Source: Citrobacter freundii
GTDB lineage: Bacteria > Bacteroidota > Bacteroidia > Chitinophagales > Chitinophagaceae
Assembly: GCA_003243445.1 (NCBI GenBank)
Contig: QFQQ01000065.1
Span: 1 to 35,307, forward strand
Direction: 5' to 3'
DNA length: 35,307 nucleotides
In this document: positions 1-7,551 of the stretch, piece by piece
Layout: every line of letters begins with the position of its first letter
Numbering within the stretch: the stretch's first letter is position 1
The notes under the pieces: model-generated
The model's database searches: none
Told to the model about the DNA's origin: nothing
The model's input: only the letters and a program-made list of their open reading frames with translations
Program-made: the position numbers and the translations under genes

Positions 1-3
1 AAA

Positions 4-79
4 TTACTTTTTACTTTTTACTTTTTACTTTTTACTTTTTACTTTTTACTTTTTACTTTTTACTTTTTACTTTTTACTT
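4..79. repeat. Tandem 7-bp ACTTTTT array (AAAAAGT family), cut by window edge
   Basis: Eleven consecutive copies of a 7-bp unit, ACTTTTT, with the AC step at every seventh base from 6 to 76. The array begins about five bases after the stop codon of the minus-strand efflux adaptor. The same unit builds both arms of palindromes near 1.63-1.74 kb and 13.39-13.48 kb, so this is probably one arm of such a palindrome whose partner lies outside the window (inference). The copies here are almost perfect, unlike the degenerate copies at 1.6 kb, which suggests recent expansion. Confidence 0.9.
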
Positions 80-84
80 CCTGA

Positions 85-1338
85 TTATTTTTTCAAAATC
101 AATTCCTGCATTTTTCCATAGTTCTCATAACTTGAAGTAACTACCTTATCTCCTTCTTTCAGACCGCCCAGCACTTGGAAATAATCGGGGCTTTGCATGC
201 CAAGCTGTATATCCACTTTGTAAGCAGTCTTGCCATCGTCGCTAAGTTTGAAGATCCAGCTTCCACCGGTTTGCTGGAAGAATCCGCCTTTGGGCAACAG
301 CAATGCTGTGGTTTCTTCGCTCAGCGCAAGACCGATCTGCAATGTCTGTCCGCGACGGATATTCTGCGGCACTTCGCCAACAAATTCCATATCCACCTGG
401 AAACGGGCATTCACAACCTGTGTATATACTTTTTTGATCTTGAGTTTGTATTCTTTCTTATCAAACGTGAACGTACCAATAAGCCCATTGTAGATCCGGG
501 AAATATAGTGCTCATCAATATCCGCTCTTACCTTAAAACCACTAAGCACATCGATCTGGCCCAGGCGTTCACCTTTGTTCTTTGACTGACCGATCTCTGC
601 ATCCAGTGAAGTCAATTGGCCATCCACCGGTGAACGGACGATCAGATCACCCACTTTCTTACGCATTACATTCAGTGCGTTTTGTGTACGGCCATATGAC
701 TGACGCGCCTGATCGACTTCCTGTTTTGCGGATAAAGAATCTTCACTCAGGATCTGGCTTGACAGTTTTCTTTTTTGCAGGAGATAGTTATAATTATTTT
801 CTGATTGCCTGAATTCCTGCAGCCCGATCGCTTTCTCATCATACAGGTGTTTATTCAGTTTATACAAACGCTCTGCTTCTTTCAGATCGCTTTCCACATC
901 AGTCATCTGGTTCAGTTTGCCGATCGTATTCTGACGTGCTGCGTTCTGGGAGATCTGCATTTGGGTAAGCAGGTTGTACACAGATGTCTCCTGGTTTACC
1001 AGGCTGAGTTCAAGATCGGTGTTGGACAAACGAAGGATCGGTTCGCCTTTTTTCATCACGGTTCCGTCTTCCACATATTTCTCTTCCACCCGTCCGCCTT
1101 CAAGTGCATCGAGGTAAATGGTAGTGATCGGGAGCACAACACCGTTGACGGGGATGAACTCAAGGAAAGGCCCTTTTTTGATCTCGCTGATAGTGATCCG
1201 CTCAACGTCCACATTCAGTTGCGATTTCTTGGTAGTGGCCAGGTAGCTGGCCACCGCCAGCGTTGCAATGCCGAGAACACCAGCCAGTGTAAGTAATCTT
1301 TTCTTACCCCATTTCTTTTTTTCAATAACTCGATCCAC
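85..1338 (-). CDS. HlyD-family efflux periplasmic adaptor subunit
   Basis: This is a membrane fusion protein that would link an inner-membrane exporter to a TolC-like channel. From the chosen start it has 417 residues: a basic N-terminus (IEKKKWGKK), one membrane anchor at about 13-33, a first lipoyl-like half near 60-105, a long alpha-helical hairpin rich in Gln, Asn and Glu at about 110-240, the second lipoyl half (VRSPVDGQL), a beta-barrel region, and a C-terminal domain ending EGDKVVTSSYENYGKM. I chose GTG at 1338 because VDRVIEKKKWGKK is a common beginning in Bacteroidota homologues; an upstream ATG at 1440 would add 34 residues with no domain character. The ABC permease and ATPase usually found with this kind of adaptor are not in the window and should lie to the left. 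The gene diverges from a two-component system that may control it (inference). Confidence 0.88.
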   Translation of the reverse strand: MDRVIEKKKWGKKRLLTLAGVLGIATLAVASYLATTKKSQLNVDVERITISEIKKGPFLEFIPVNGVVLPITTIYLDALEGGRVEEKYVEDGTVMKKGEPILRLSNTDLELSLVNQETSVYNLLTQMQISQNAARQNTIGKLNQMTDVESDLKEAERLYKLNKHLYDEKAIGLQEFRQSENNYNYLLQKRKLSSQILSEDSLSAKQEVDQARQSYGRTQNALNVMRKKVGDLIVRSPVDGQLTSLDAEIGQSKNKGERLGQIDVLSGFKVRADIDEHYISRIYNGLIGTFTFDKKEYKLKIKKVYTQVVNARFQVDMEFVGEVPQNIRRGQTLQIGLALSEETTALLLPKGGFFQQTGGSWIFKLSDDGKTAYKVDIQLGMQSPDYFQVLGGLKEGDKVVTSSYENYGKMQELILKK

Positions 1339-1451
1339 TTGATATAAAACTTTAATGATGAATGTCAGGCCTTCAACAGAGTTCCGGCCGCAACCCCTAA
1401 TTTTTAACCCTTGAAACAAATGCTGTTTTTCCGGGGACAACCGAGTAAAGT

Positions 1452-1459
1452 CAAAGGTA
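1452..1459 (-). promoter_or_regulatory. Possible -7 box (TACCTTTG) for the adaptor gene
   Basis: On the minus strand this reads TACCTTTG, an exact match to the Bacteroidota -7 consensus TAnnTTTG. It is about 115 bases before the GTG start. No -33 TTG is present at the usual 17-23 bp. The same bases belong to TGGCATACCTTTGACT, a partial match to a sigma-54 promoter (TGGCAC-N5-TTGCW) that lacks the key -12 GC. With a sigma-54 activator encoded divergently both readings deserve mention; neither is secure. Confidence 0.35.
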
Positions 1460-1630
1460 TGCCAGTTCCGGATTTTATTGAATTACAATCGATTATACGA
1501 TAAAACGCAGATAAATCGTTCTCTTTCGATACAACCACTGTCCGCTTTTGATACAGCCCCCCGGACACCGCTTTTGCTTAAAGAATTAGTTGCCATCGCT
1601 TTGTATTTATGGTATACTTGCAGAGAAGAG

Positions 1631-1738
1631 AAAAAAAGTAAAAAGTCAAAATCAAAAAGTAAAAAATCCTTCACTATTTACGGACAATCGCTGCCAAAGG
1701 TTACTTTTTACTTTTGACTTTTTACTTTTGACTTTGAG
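1631..1738. repeat. AAAAAGT-family imperfect palindrome
   Basis: The left arm (about 1631-1668) is made of AAAAAGT/CAAAATC-like units and the right arm (about 1700-1738) of ACTTTTT/ACTTTTG units, each other's approximate reverse complement, around a loop of about 30 bases. It occupies the spacer between the divergent adaptor and sigma-54 activator genes. The right arm contains TACTTTTG twice (1709-1716 and 1723-1730), which matches the -7 promoter consensus TAnnTTTG. The second copy is 30 bases before the activator start. The rest of the spacer (1339-1630) shows no supported gene. Confidence 0.8.
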
Positions 1739-1760
1739 CTTTACTTTATAATTCCAAGAA

Positions 1761-3119
1761 ATGAATCTAAAGAACGCCTCCATCCTGATCATTGACGACG
1801 ACACCGATGTACTTACCGCCGTGAGGCTGCTGTTGAAAACAGAAGTGAAAGAAGTGGTGACGGAAAAAAATCCCGAGAACCTCCGCTGGCATTTGTCGAA
1901 AGATAATTTTGATGTGATCCTGCTGGATATGAATTTCAACAGCTCGATCAATACCGGAAATGAAGGCCTTTTCTGGTTGAAAGAGATCCGGAAACTGCGC
2001 CCGGAAACAGCGGTGATCATGATCACTGCTTATGGAGATATCGACCTTGCGGTCCGTTCACTGAAAGAAGGCGCTTCCGACTTTGTGGTGAAACCATGGC
2101 ATAATGAAAAACTGATCGGCACGATCAAGGAAATACTCAAGCGTAAAGGCAGCAAAACAGGATCACCGTCGTTTGCCCCATCCGAATCGATCATTGGCAA
2201 AGAATTGCTCGGAGAATCTGAAGCAATGCAGCAGATCGTTTACAAACTTGAAAAGATCGCCCCAACAGATGCAAACATCCTGATACTTGGGGAGAACGGA
2301 ACCGGTAAAGATCTTATCGCGAAAGCCATCCATCAGCAATCATTAAGAGCGGCGCAGTCGCTGGTGAAAGTGGATGTCGGAGCATTGACAGAAACATTGT
2401 TTGAAAGCGAACTCTTCGGTGTAAAAAAAGGCGCATTTACCGATGCACGCGAAGATCGCGCGGGAAGATTCGAGGCAGCAGACAAAGGCACACTTTTTCT
2501 GGATGAGATCGGCAATATTCCACTGCATCTCCAGGCAAAATTGCTGAGTGTATTGCAGAACCGCCAGGTGATGCGGCTGGGCAGCAATGAACCAGTGCCG
2601 GTTGATATCAGGCTGGTCTGTGCAACAAATGTTCCATTGACAGAACTGGCAAATGAGAACAGGTTCCGTAAAGACCTCATCTATCGAATTAATACCGTTG
2701 AGATCACTGTACCACCATTGCGCAAACGTGGCAGTGACATCATCCTGCTGGCAAAACATTTTGCCAAACTGTATGCGAGCAAGTACATGAAGCCTACCCC
2801 TGACTTTGATACGAAGGCGCTGGAGAAACTGATGAACCATCATTATCCGGGTAACGTGCGTGAATTGCAGTATATCATCGAACGTGCCGTGATCATGGCT
2901 GACGAAAGTGTGCTGGAAGCAAAAGACCTGATCTTCTCTCCTATCGAAACTTCTTCACCAACTGAATCGGAACCGGCTGAAATGAAATTGAGCTCCGTGG
3001 AAAAAAATACGATCCTCAAAGTAATTGAAAAACATAACGGCAATATCACCAAGGCTGCAAAGGAATTGGGACTTACGCGTACTGCTTTATACAGAAGACT
3101 CAGCAAATATGACATTTAA
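1761..3119 (+). CDS. Sigma-54-dependent NtrC-family response regulator
   Basis: A transcription activator that remodels RpoN-holoenzyme after phosphorylation. The 452 residues comprise a receiver domain (1-125) with acidic pocket DDD12-14, phospho-acceptor Asp56 and conserved Lys111; an AAA+ domain (about 145-380) with Walker A GENGTGKD at 177-184, the sigma-54 contact loop GAFTDA at 224-229 and Walker B LFLDEI around 245-250; and a Fis-type helix-turn-helix at about 412-450 (NGNITKAAKELGLTRTALYRRL). All key residues are present, so it should be functional. The stop overlaps the start of the kinase gene by 11 bp, implying translational coupling. The divergent efflux adaptor is the most obvious candidate target (inference). 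Confidence 0.95.
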   Translation: MNLKNASILIIDDDTDVLTAVRLLLKTEVKEVVTEKNPENLRWHLSKDNFDVILLDMNFNSSINTGNEGLFWLKEIRKLRPETAVIMITAYGDIDLAVRSLKEGASDFVVKPWHNEKLIGTIKEILKRKGSKTGSPSFAPSESIIGKELLGESEAMQQIVYKLEKIAPTDANILILGENGTGKDLIAKAIHQQSLRAAQSLVKVDVGALTETLFESELFGVKKGAFTDAREDRAGRFEAADKGTLFLDEIGNIPLHLQAKLLSVLQNRQVMRLGSNEPVPVDIRLVCATNVPLTELANENRFRKDLIYRINTVEITVPPLRKRGSDIILLAKHFAKLYASKYMKPTPDFDTKALEKLMNHHYPGNVRELQYIIERAVIMADESVLEAKDLIFSPIETSSPTESEPAEMKLSSVEKNTILKVIEKHNGNITKAAKELGLTRTALYRRLSKYDI

Positions 3120-4452
3120 GAATTACGAATGGAAAATTGCGGGAGGGATCATTCTGCTGCTGATCACGCTGAGTGCTGCTGCCTTCCTGATCGTGAACGG
3201 ATATCTGATCTATCTCGTGATCGTCATCCCTGTTATCATTTACCAGGCCATGGAATTCTATCGCTTCCAGCGCAAAGCATACAGGGAACTTGATCAGTTT
3301 GTCGAGTCCGTACATTACAGGGATTTCTCCCGGCACTTTGATGTGAAGCATGCATCATCGGATATACAACCGCTGAGGCAGGGTTTTAATGAGATCAACT
3401 CAACCTTCAAAGTGATCAGCAAGGAAAAGGAAACGCAATACCAATACCTGCAGCGCATACTTGAATTGGTTGACACTGGTATTCTTTCTTATAAAGAAGA
3501 AGGTGGTGAAGTGATCTGGATGAATGATTCATTGAAAAGAATGCTGCAACTGCCCTATCTGAAAACGATCTATTCACTTTCACGGAGAGACGAAGAGCTT
3601 ACGGCGGAGATCATCAAACTGAAGCCGGGGGAAAGTAAAATCGCTGATGCACATCCTGAAAAAACAACGTTCAAAGTATTGCTATCAGCTACAGCTTTTC
3701 AAACGGAAGGCAATACCTATAAGCTCATCGCGTTCCAGAATGTGAACGAAGCATTGGATGAAACGGAATCCAAAGCGTGGCAAAAACTGCTGAGCGTATT
3801 GACCCATGAGATCATGAACTCTGTTGCACCGATCTCTTCACTCGCGGAAACACTGAAAAGCCGCCTGCAGGAATCTGTATCCCTGCTGAATAATGAAACT
3901 GGTTCTGTTGACGACCTTGAGATCGGGATCGAGACCATCCGCCGCCGCAGTGAAGGTTTGTTAAAGTTCGCTGAAACGTATCGCAACCTCAATAAGATCA
4001 CCAATCCATCCCTCACCAAAAATTATGTCCGTGATATCTTTGAGAACCTTCTTCAACTGATGCAGCCGACGCTTGAGCAAAAGAACATCGAAGTTGAAAC
4101 GATCCTCAAAGATCCCGATATCACACTCGATGCGGATACGCACCTGCTTGAGCAGGTAATGATCAATCTCGTGGTCAATGCTATCGAAGCAGTAAAGGAC
4201 AAACCGGAACCGCGCATCATCTTATCAGCCTATCAAACCGTCAACCGTAAAGTGCTGATCAAAGTAGCCGACAATGGCACCGGCATGCCGATCGAGTTGC
4301 TCGACAAGATCTTCATTCCTTTCTTCAGCACCAAGAAAAGCGGCAGCGGCATCGGTCTTAGCCTTTGCAAACAGATCATGATGCTGCATAAGGGGAATAT
4401 ACAGGTGCAGTCGGCGGAGGGGGAAGGGACGGTTTTTATATTGCAGTTCTAA
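3109..4452 (+). CDS. Membrane sensor histidine kinase (NtrY-like), partner of the sigma-54 activator
   Basis: A two-component sensor of 447 residues. I chose ATG 3109, which overlaps the regulator's stop, because it places MTFKNYEW directly before two hydrophobic segments (about 10-30 and 32-48); the frame stays open upstream but that part only overlaps the regulator. A linker and PAS-like region (about 100-215) follow. The dimerisation H-box LTHEIMNSVAPI has the phospho-acceptor His233. The HATPase domain carries the N-box NLVVNAIEAV (Asn353, Asn357), G1 DNGTG at 388-392 and G2 GSGIG at 412-416. There is no large periplasmic domain, so sensing is probably in or under the membrane (inference). 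The last 135 bp are part of a tandem duplication that continues downstream. Confidence 0.94.
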   Translation: MTFKNYEWKIAGGIILLLITLSAAAFLIVNGYLIYLVIVIPVIIYQAMEFYRFQRKAYRELDQFVESVHYRDFSRHFDVKHASSDIQPLRQGFNEINSTFKVISKEKETQYQYLQRILELVDTGILSYKEEGGEVIWMNDSLKRMLQLPYLKTIYSLSRRDEELTAEIIKLKPGESKIADAHPEKTTFKVLLSATAFQTEGNTYKLIAFQNVNEALDETESKAWQKLLSVLTHEIMNSVAPISSLAETLKSRLQESVSLLNNETGSVDDLEIGIETIRRRSEGLLKFAETYRNLNKITNPSLTKNYVRDIFENLLQLMQPTLEQKNIEVETILKDPDITLDADTHLLEQVMINLVVNAIEAVKDKPEPRIILSAYQTVNRKVLIKVADNGTGMPIELLDKIFIPFFSTKKSGSGIGLSLCKQIMMLHKGNIQVQSAEGEGTVFILQF

Positions 4453-4454
4453 CA

Positions 4455-4593
4455 AAAGGTTCCATAGGTTTCAGGAGTTCCAGAAGTTCCATAGGTTCTT
4501 GCAACTGTAGGCTTTTACTGTAATCGCTACATCCGGCTATCGGCGGCAGCAACCTATGGAACCTCTGAAACCTATGGAACTTCTGGAACCTTT
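4455..4593. repeat. Period-9 GGTTCC palindrome, element A1
   Basis: Two 43-base arms (4455-4497 and about 4551-4593) built of 9-base units such as GTTCCATAG and GTTTCAGGA form a stem with about 8 mismatches. It begins two bases after the kinase stop codon. The family core is on the minus strand: GGTTGCTGCCGCCGAT ... CGATTACAGTAA ... AAGAACC, 61 bases long and alignable without gaps to the core of element B near 6.7 kb. Confidence 0.92.
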
Positions 4594-4720
4594 CTTCATC
4601 ACCAGGAAAAGCGGCAGCTCATCGGTCTTAGCCTTTGCAAACAGATCATGATGCTGTATAAGGGAAATATACAGGTGCAGTCGCGCAGGGGAAGGGACGG
4701 TTTTTATATTGCAGTTCTAA
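4589..4720 (+). pseudogene. Duplicated 3' fragment of the histidine kinase gene
   Basis: A copy of the last 42 or so codons of the upstream kinase, beginning in the middle of the HATPase domain (FFSTKKSG region) and ending at the duplicated TAA. It has no start, and a one-base deletion in the GSGIG motif plus a further two-base loss near the EGEG stretch break the frame. It is a passive by-product of the tandem duplication and should not give a protein. Confidence 0.92.
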
Positions 4721-4722
4721 CA

Positions 4723-4861
4723 AAAGGTTCCATAGGTTTCAGGAGTTTCATAAGTTCCATAGGTTCTTGCAACAGTAGGCTTTTACTGTAATCGCTACGT
4801 CCGGCTATCGGCGGCAGCAACCTATAGAACCTCTGAAACCTATGGAACTTCTGGAACCTTT
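4723..4861. repeat. Period-9 GGTTCC palindrome, element A2 (duplicate of A1)
   Basis: Second copy of A1, carried by the tandem duplication. It has the same arms and 61-base core with scattered substitutions, for example GTTTCATAA for GTTCCAGAA in the left arm and CCTATAG for CCTATGG in the right arm. The stretch 4862-4981 behind it holds no gene or clear terminator, only the leader of the next small gene. Confidence 0.9.
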
Positions 4862-4981
4862 CTTCTTTCTTCACCACCCCTTAACCACGGTTAATCCTCC
4901 GTTAACCTCCCTCAATTCTTCTTCCCCGTCAGAATATTTTTCCAAATTAGCTGTATCAATTTTCAATAAAAATACAGGAAT

Positions 4982-5239
4982 ATGAAAAAGTACATTATCC
5001 CGGTAGCAGCAATGTTATTATTTGCAGGTGTAGCAGGAGCGCAGACAACGAAGCCTCAACCTTCAAAAATGGCTCCGGCAAAGAAAGAGATCGTGGCTAA
5101 GAAAGCAGCAGCGGCTGATAAATCTACAGCCAGCGTGGCCAGCAGTGGTAAAGCCGCCGGAGAGTCCAAAGCGACCGCGGTAACACGCAAGCATCATCAT
5201 AAAAAAACAAAGCCCGCTAAGAAAACGGAAGGCAAATAG
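4982..5239 (+). CDS. Small exported Lys/Ala-rich protein
   Basis: 85 residues with a good signal peptide: MKKY followed by a hydrophobic stretch ending AGVAGAQ, with cleavage expected near residue 20. The mature part of about 65 residues is low complexity, rich in Lys, Ala, Thr and Ser, ending with a His-rich basic tail (RKHHHKKTKPAKK). No Cys and no recognisable domain. I do not recognise the family; similar short basic periplasmic proteins are common in Bacteroidota and usually uncharacterised. A strong terminator follows, so it is probably its own transcription unit. It lies between two two-component systems but nothing ties it to either. Confidence 0.75.
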   Translation: MKKYIIPVAAMLLFAGVAGAQTTKPQPSKMAPAKKEIVAKKAAAADKSTASVASSGKAAGESKATAVTRKHHHKKTKPAKKTEGK

Positions 5240-5270
5240 TCTTTAAAAATGGTGTGTTGGTTCGGTAAGA

Positions 5271-5297
5271 TAGTCCGCCTGGCGGACTGTCTTTTTT
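5271..5297 (+). terminator. Intrinsic terminator of the small exported protein gene
   Basis: A perfect 8-bp palindromic stem, AGTCCGCC/GGCGGACT, with a one-base centre is followed by GTC and a run of seven T. It lies about 32 bases after the stop codon. Confidence 0.85.
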
Positions 5298-5389
5298 TAT
5301 GCCCGTTCACGGAAATCTGTTAACTTTCACTTAACCAATGTTAACACCGGTCGCTTTCACCAGCAGACTCATCGTTTTACTTTAGCATC

Positions 5390-6661
5390 ATGTTTTCTGT
5401 GCCGTTAAGATCGTCAACCATACGACTTGTTTTGTTCGTCAGCTCGCTGGTAATTGCGACAATACTTGTATTTCAGCTGGTATGGTTAAAGAAGATCTAC
5501 ACTTTTGAGCAACGTGAATTCAGCCATAATGTAATGAAAGCTGTGCGTGGCCTATATGAAGATCTCGATATGAGTTTATATAATTCATCCCACCTGAATG
5601 AACTGATCGAAAACCCTGAACCCAATCTTTATATTGCAAAGATCACACGCGTGGCCTCGCACGATTCACTGATCAGTTATCTTCATTATGAACTGGATGA
5701 TTTTGGCATTTTTACGGACTGCCATGTGGGGGTTTATAATGCGGACTCTTCAAGATATGTTTATACGACCATCCTTTCAACCGCGAAAAAAGACCTGGTA
5801 TTAAAGGTCCCGCCCACCCCGATGAAATTTGATCACCTGACCCTGTTCTTTCCCAAACGTCAGCAGTATATTCTTACGCGAATGAATTTCTGGATCATCA
5901 GTAGCGTGACCCTTTTTCTTGTACTGATATTATTCGGCGGCAGTCTTTACTATTTCTACAAGCAAAAATTCCTGAATGAAACTCAAAAAGATTTTATTCA
6001 CAATTTTACGCATGAATTCAAAACACCGGTGGCCGTGATCAGCCTTGCGGCTGATGTTTTGAAAAATCCAACGATCATTGAAAAACCTGAAAAACTGATC
6101 ACTTACGCCGGCATAGTAGAGTATCAATCCACTTACCTGCGCAATCAGATAGAACGTTTGCTTAAGTTTGCCTACACAGATTCACATCAGCTTCATCTTT
6201 CAAGGGAAAAAGTAAATATTCACGAGCTGATCCAGGAAGCGATCCGCAATCTGAGCCCGCTTGTAACGGAACGAAACGCAAAGATCGAATTATCCCTTGA
6301 AGCCGCTGATCCGTATCTGAATGCCGATAAGGAATATATGGTGATCGTGATCACCAACCTGATCGATAACGCGATCAAGTATTCACGAAATCCGACGATC
6401 GGTATTTACACCGGTAACACCGCAGATTTCACTTATTTTACTGTTACCGACAATGGCATTGGTATTGAAAAAAAACAACTCAAAAAAATATTCAACCATT
6501 TTTTCCGCGTAAAACACGAAGAGACCTACAACGCAAAAGGCTTCGGACTGGGCCTGAGCTTTGTAAAGAAGATCGTGGATTCCCATGATGGAAAAATAAA
6601 GGTTGAAAGCACACCGGGAGAGGGAAGCAGGTTTACGATAAGTCTGCCGAGGGAAGCTTAG
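5390..6661 (+). CDS. Two-transmembrane sensor histidine kinase (RprX/CpxA-like layout)
   Basis: 423 residues. TM1 is at about 11-33, a periplasmic sensor loop of about 130 residues follows, and TM2 is at about 167-190. The H-box HNFTHEFKTPVAVI has His208; the dimerisation helix pair runs to about 265. The HATPase domain has N-box TNLIDNAIKY (Asn323, Asn327), G1 DNGIG at 354-358 and G2 GFGLGLS at 384-390, all intact. The response-regulator gene follows after a period-9 palindrome, so the two form one functional pair although they do not overlap. In Bacteroides the comparable pair is RprX/RprY; that assignment is by resemblance only. The upstream spacer contains TACTTTAG a few bases before the ATG, one mismatch from the -7 consensus. 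Confidence 0.93.
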   Translation: MFSVPLRSSTIRLVLFVSSLVIATILVFQLVWLKKIYTFEQREFSHNVMKAVRGLYEDLDMSLYNSSHLNELIENPEPNLYIAKITRVASHDSLISYLHYELDDFGIFTDCHVGVYNADSSRYVYTTILSTAKKDLVLKVPPTPMKFDHLTLFFPKRQQYILTRMNFWIISSVTLFLVLILFGGSLYYFYKQKFLNETQKDFIHNFTHEFKTPVAVISLAADVLKNPTIIEKPEKLITYAGIVEYQSTYLRNQIERLLKFAYTDSHQLHLSREKVNIHELIQEAIRNLSPLVTERNAKIELSLEAADPYLNADKEYMVIVITNLIDNAIKYSRNPTIGIYTGNTADFTYFTVTDNGIGIEKKQLKKIFNHFFRVKHEETYNAKGFGLGLSFVKKIVDSHDGKIKVESTPGEGSRFTISLPREA

Positions 6662-6662
6662 A

Positions 6663-6808
6663 AAAGGTTCCAGAGGTTTCATAGGTTTAAGAAGTTCCAG
6701 AGGTTGCTGCCGCCGATTGTGATATGCAACGATTACAGTAAGAAGTTACTATCGGAAGAACCTCTGGAACGTATGGAACATCTGGAACCTCTGGAACTTC
6801 TGAAACCT
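6663..6808. repeat. Period-9 GGTTCC palindrome, element B
   Basis: It begins one base after the kinase stop codon and separates the kinase from its response regulator. Arms are made of 9-base units (GTTCCAGAG, GTTTCATAG; right arm CTGGAACCT, CTGGAACTT). The core is on the plus strand, GGTTGCTGCCGCCGAT ... CGATTACAGTAA ... AAGAACC, exactly 61 bases as in A1. Because 9 bases are three codons, the arms read as (Glu-Pro-Leu)n in one frame and extend the open frame of the next gene artificially. Confidence 0.92.
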
Positions 6809-6844
6809 GGCCTTCTCCTTGAACTAACGCTAAAACAACACCGT

Positions 6845-7537
6845 ATGCAACAAAAAGCAAAGATCCTTCTTGCCGAAGACGACCTGCAACTTGGATTTAT
6901 TATCAAAGATAATCTTGAAGAAGCTGGATACCAGGTGATCAATTGTCCGGATGGAGATACGGCGTGGGAACATTTTCAAAAGTCCAATCCTGATCTTTGT
7001 ATACTGGATGTGAATATGCCATACAGGGATGGTTTCAGTCTGGCAAAAAAGATCAGGCAAAAGAGTGATCGTGTTCCGATCCTTTTTCTTACGGCGAAAT
7101 CGCTGGAAGAAGATAAGCTGAAGGGATTTGCCGCCGGCGGTGATGATTATATCGTAAAGCCATTCAGTATGAAAGAGCTTCTTTCAAGAATGAATGTGTT
7201 CCTGAGAAGAAATAAAATGATCGTTGGTAATGCGCAGACCAATATTACGATCGGTGAATTTATCTTTCACCCGGATGAATATAAACTCGCAGGGAAAGAA
7301 GACACGATCACCCTTACGCAACGCGAAGCGGAACTGCTTCATTTTCTCTGCCTCCACCCTAATAAAGTGCTGAAGCGCGAAGAGATCCTGTCAAACGTAT
7401 GGGGGAAGAACGACTTCTTCCTGGGAAGAAGTATGGATGTGTTCATGACCAGGTTGCGAAAGTTACTGGCGGTGGAACCTTCAGTTACCATTGAAACGAT
7501 ACATGGGGTTGGGTATAGGTTTACGATGAATGAATGA
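6845..7537 (+). CDS. OmpR-family response regulator (RprY-like)
   Basis: 230 residues, the usual OmpR length, from ATG 6845. The open frame extends upstream into the palindrome, but that part only encodes Leu-Glu-Pro repeats and is rejected. The receiver domain (1-120) has acidic residues EDD11-13, phospho-acceptor Asp55, Thr83 and Lys105 (DDYIVKPF). The C-terminal winged helix (about 135-228) has the typical LTQREAELLHFLCLHPNKVLKREEILSNVWG start and ends GVGYRF. It pairs with the kinase just upstream. The KSLEEDKLKGFAAGGDDYIVKPFS region resembles Bacteroides RprY. Targets cannot be inferred. Confidence 0.94.
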   Translation: MQQKAKILLAEDDLQLGFIIKDNLEEAGYQVINCPDGDTAWEHFQKSNPDLCILDVNMPYRDGFSLAKKIRQKSDRVPILFLTAKSLEEDKLKGFAAGGDDYIVKPFSMKELLSRMNVFLRRNKMIVGNAQTNITIGEFIFHPDEYKLAGKEDTITLTQREAELLHFLCLHPNKVLKREEILSNVWGKNDFFLGRSMDVFMTRLRKLLAVEPSVTIETIHGVGYRFTMNE

Positions 7538-7551
7538 ATGAGTGAGAGAGA

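Larger units (their letters stand above)
4318..4865. repeat. Tandem direct duplication of about 270 bp (kinase 3' end plus palindrome)
   Basis: Bases 4318-4588 (kinase 3' end, stop, spacer and the period-9 palindrome) are repeated at 4589-4856 at roughly 95 percent identity. Both junctions carry the 9-mer CCTTTCTTC: in the kinase gene at 4318-4326, at the joint at 4589-4597, and behind the second palindrome at 4857-4865. That is the footprint expected of a duplication across a short homology between the gene and the palindrome's right end. The second copy has at least two indels, which total 3 bp. Confidence 0.92.

Noticed and set aside
1..79. CRISPR-like array
   Set aside because: The 7-bp copies have no spacers. 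None of the repeat regions in the window shows the 24-40 base repeats and unique spacers of a CRISPR, and no cas gene is present.
5272..5288. Operator-like palindrome AGTCCGCC-T-GGCGGACT
   Set aside because: It is followed by a T-run shortly after a stop codon, so a terminator explains it better.
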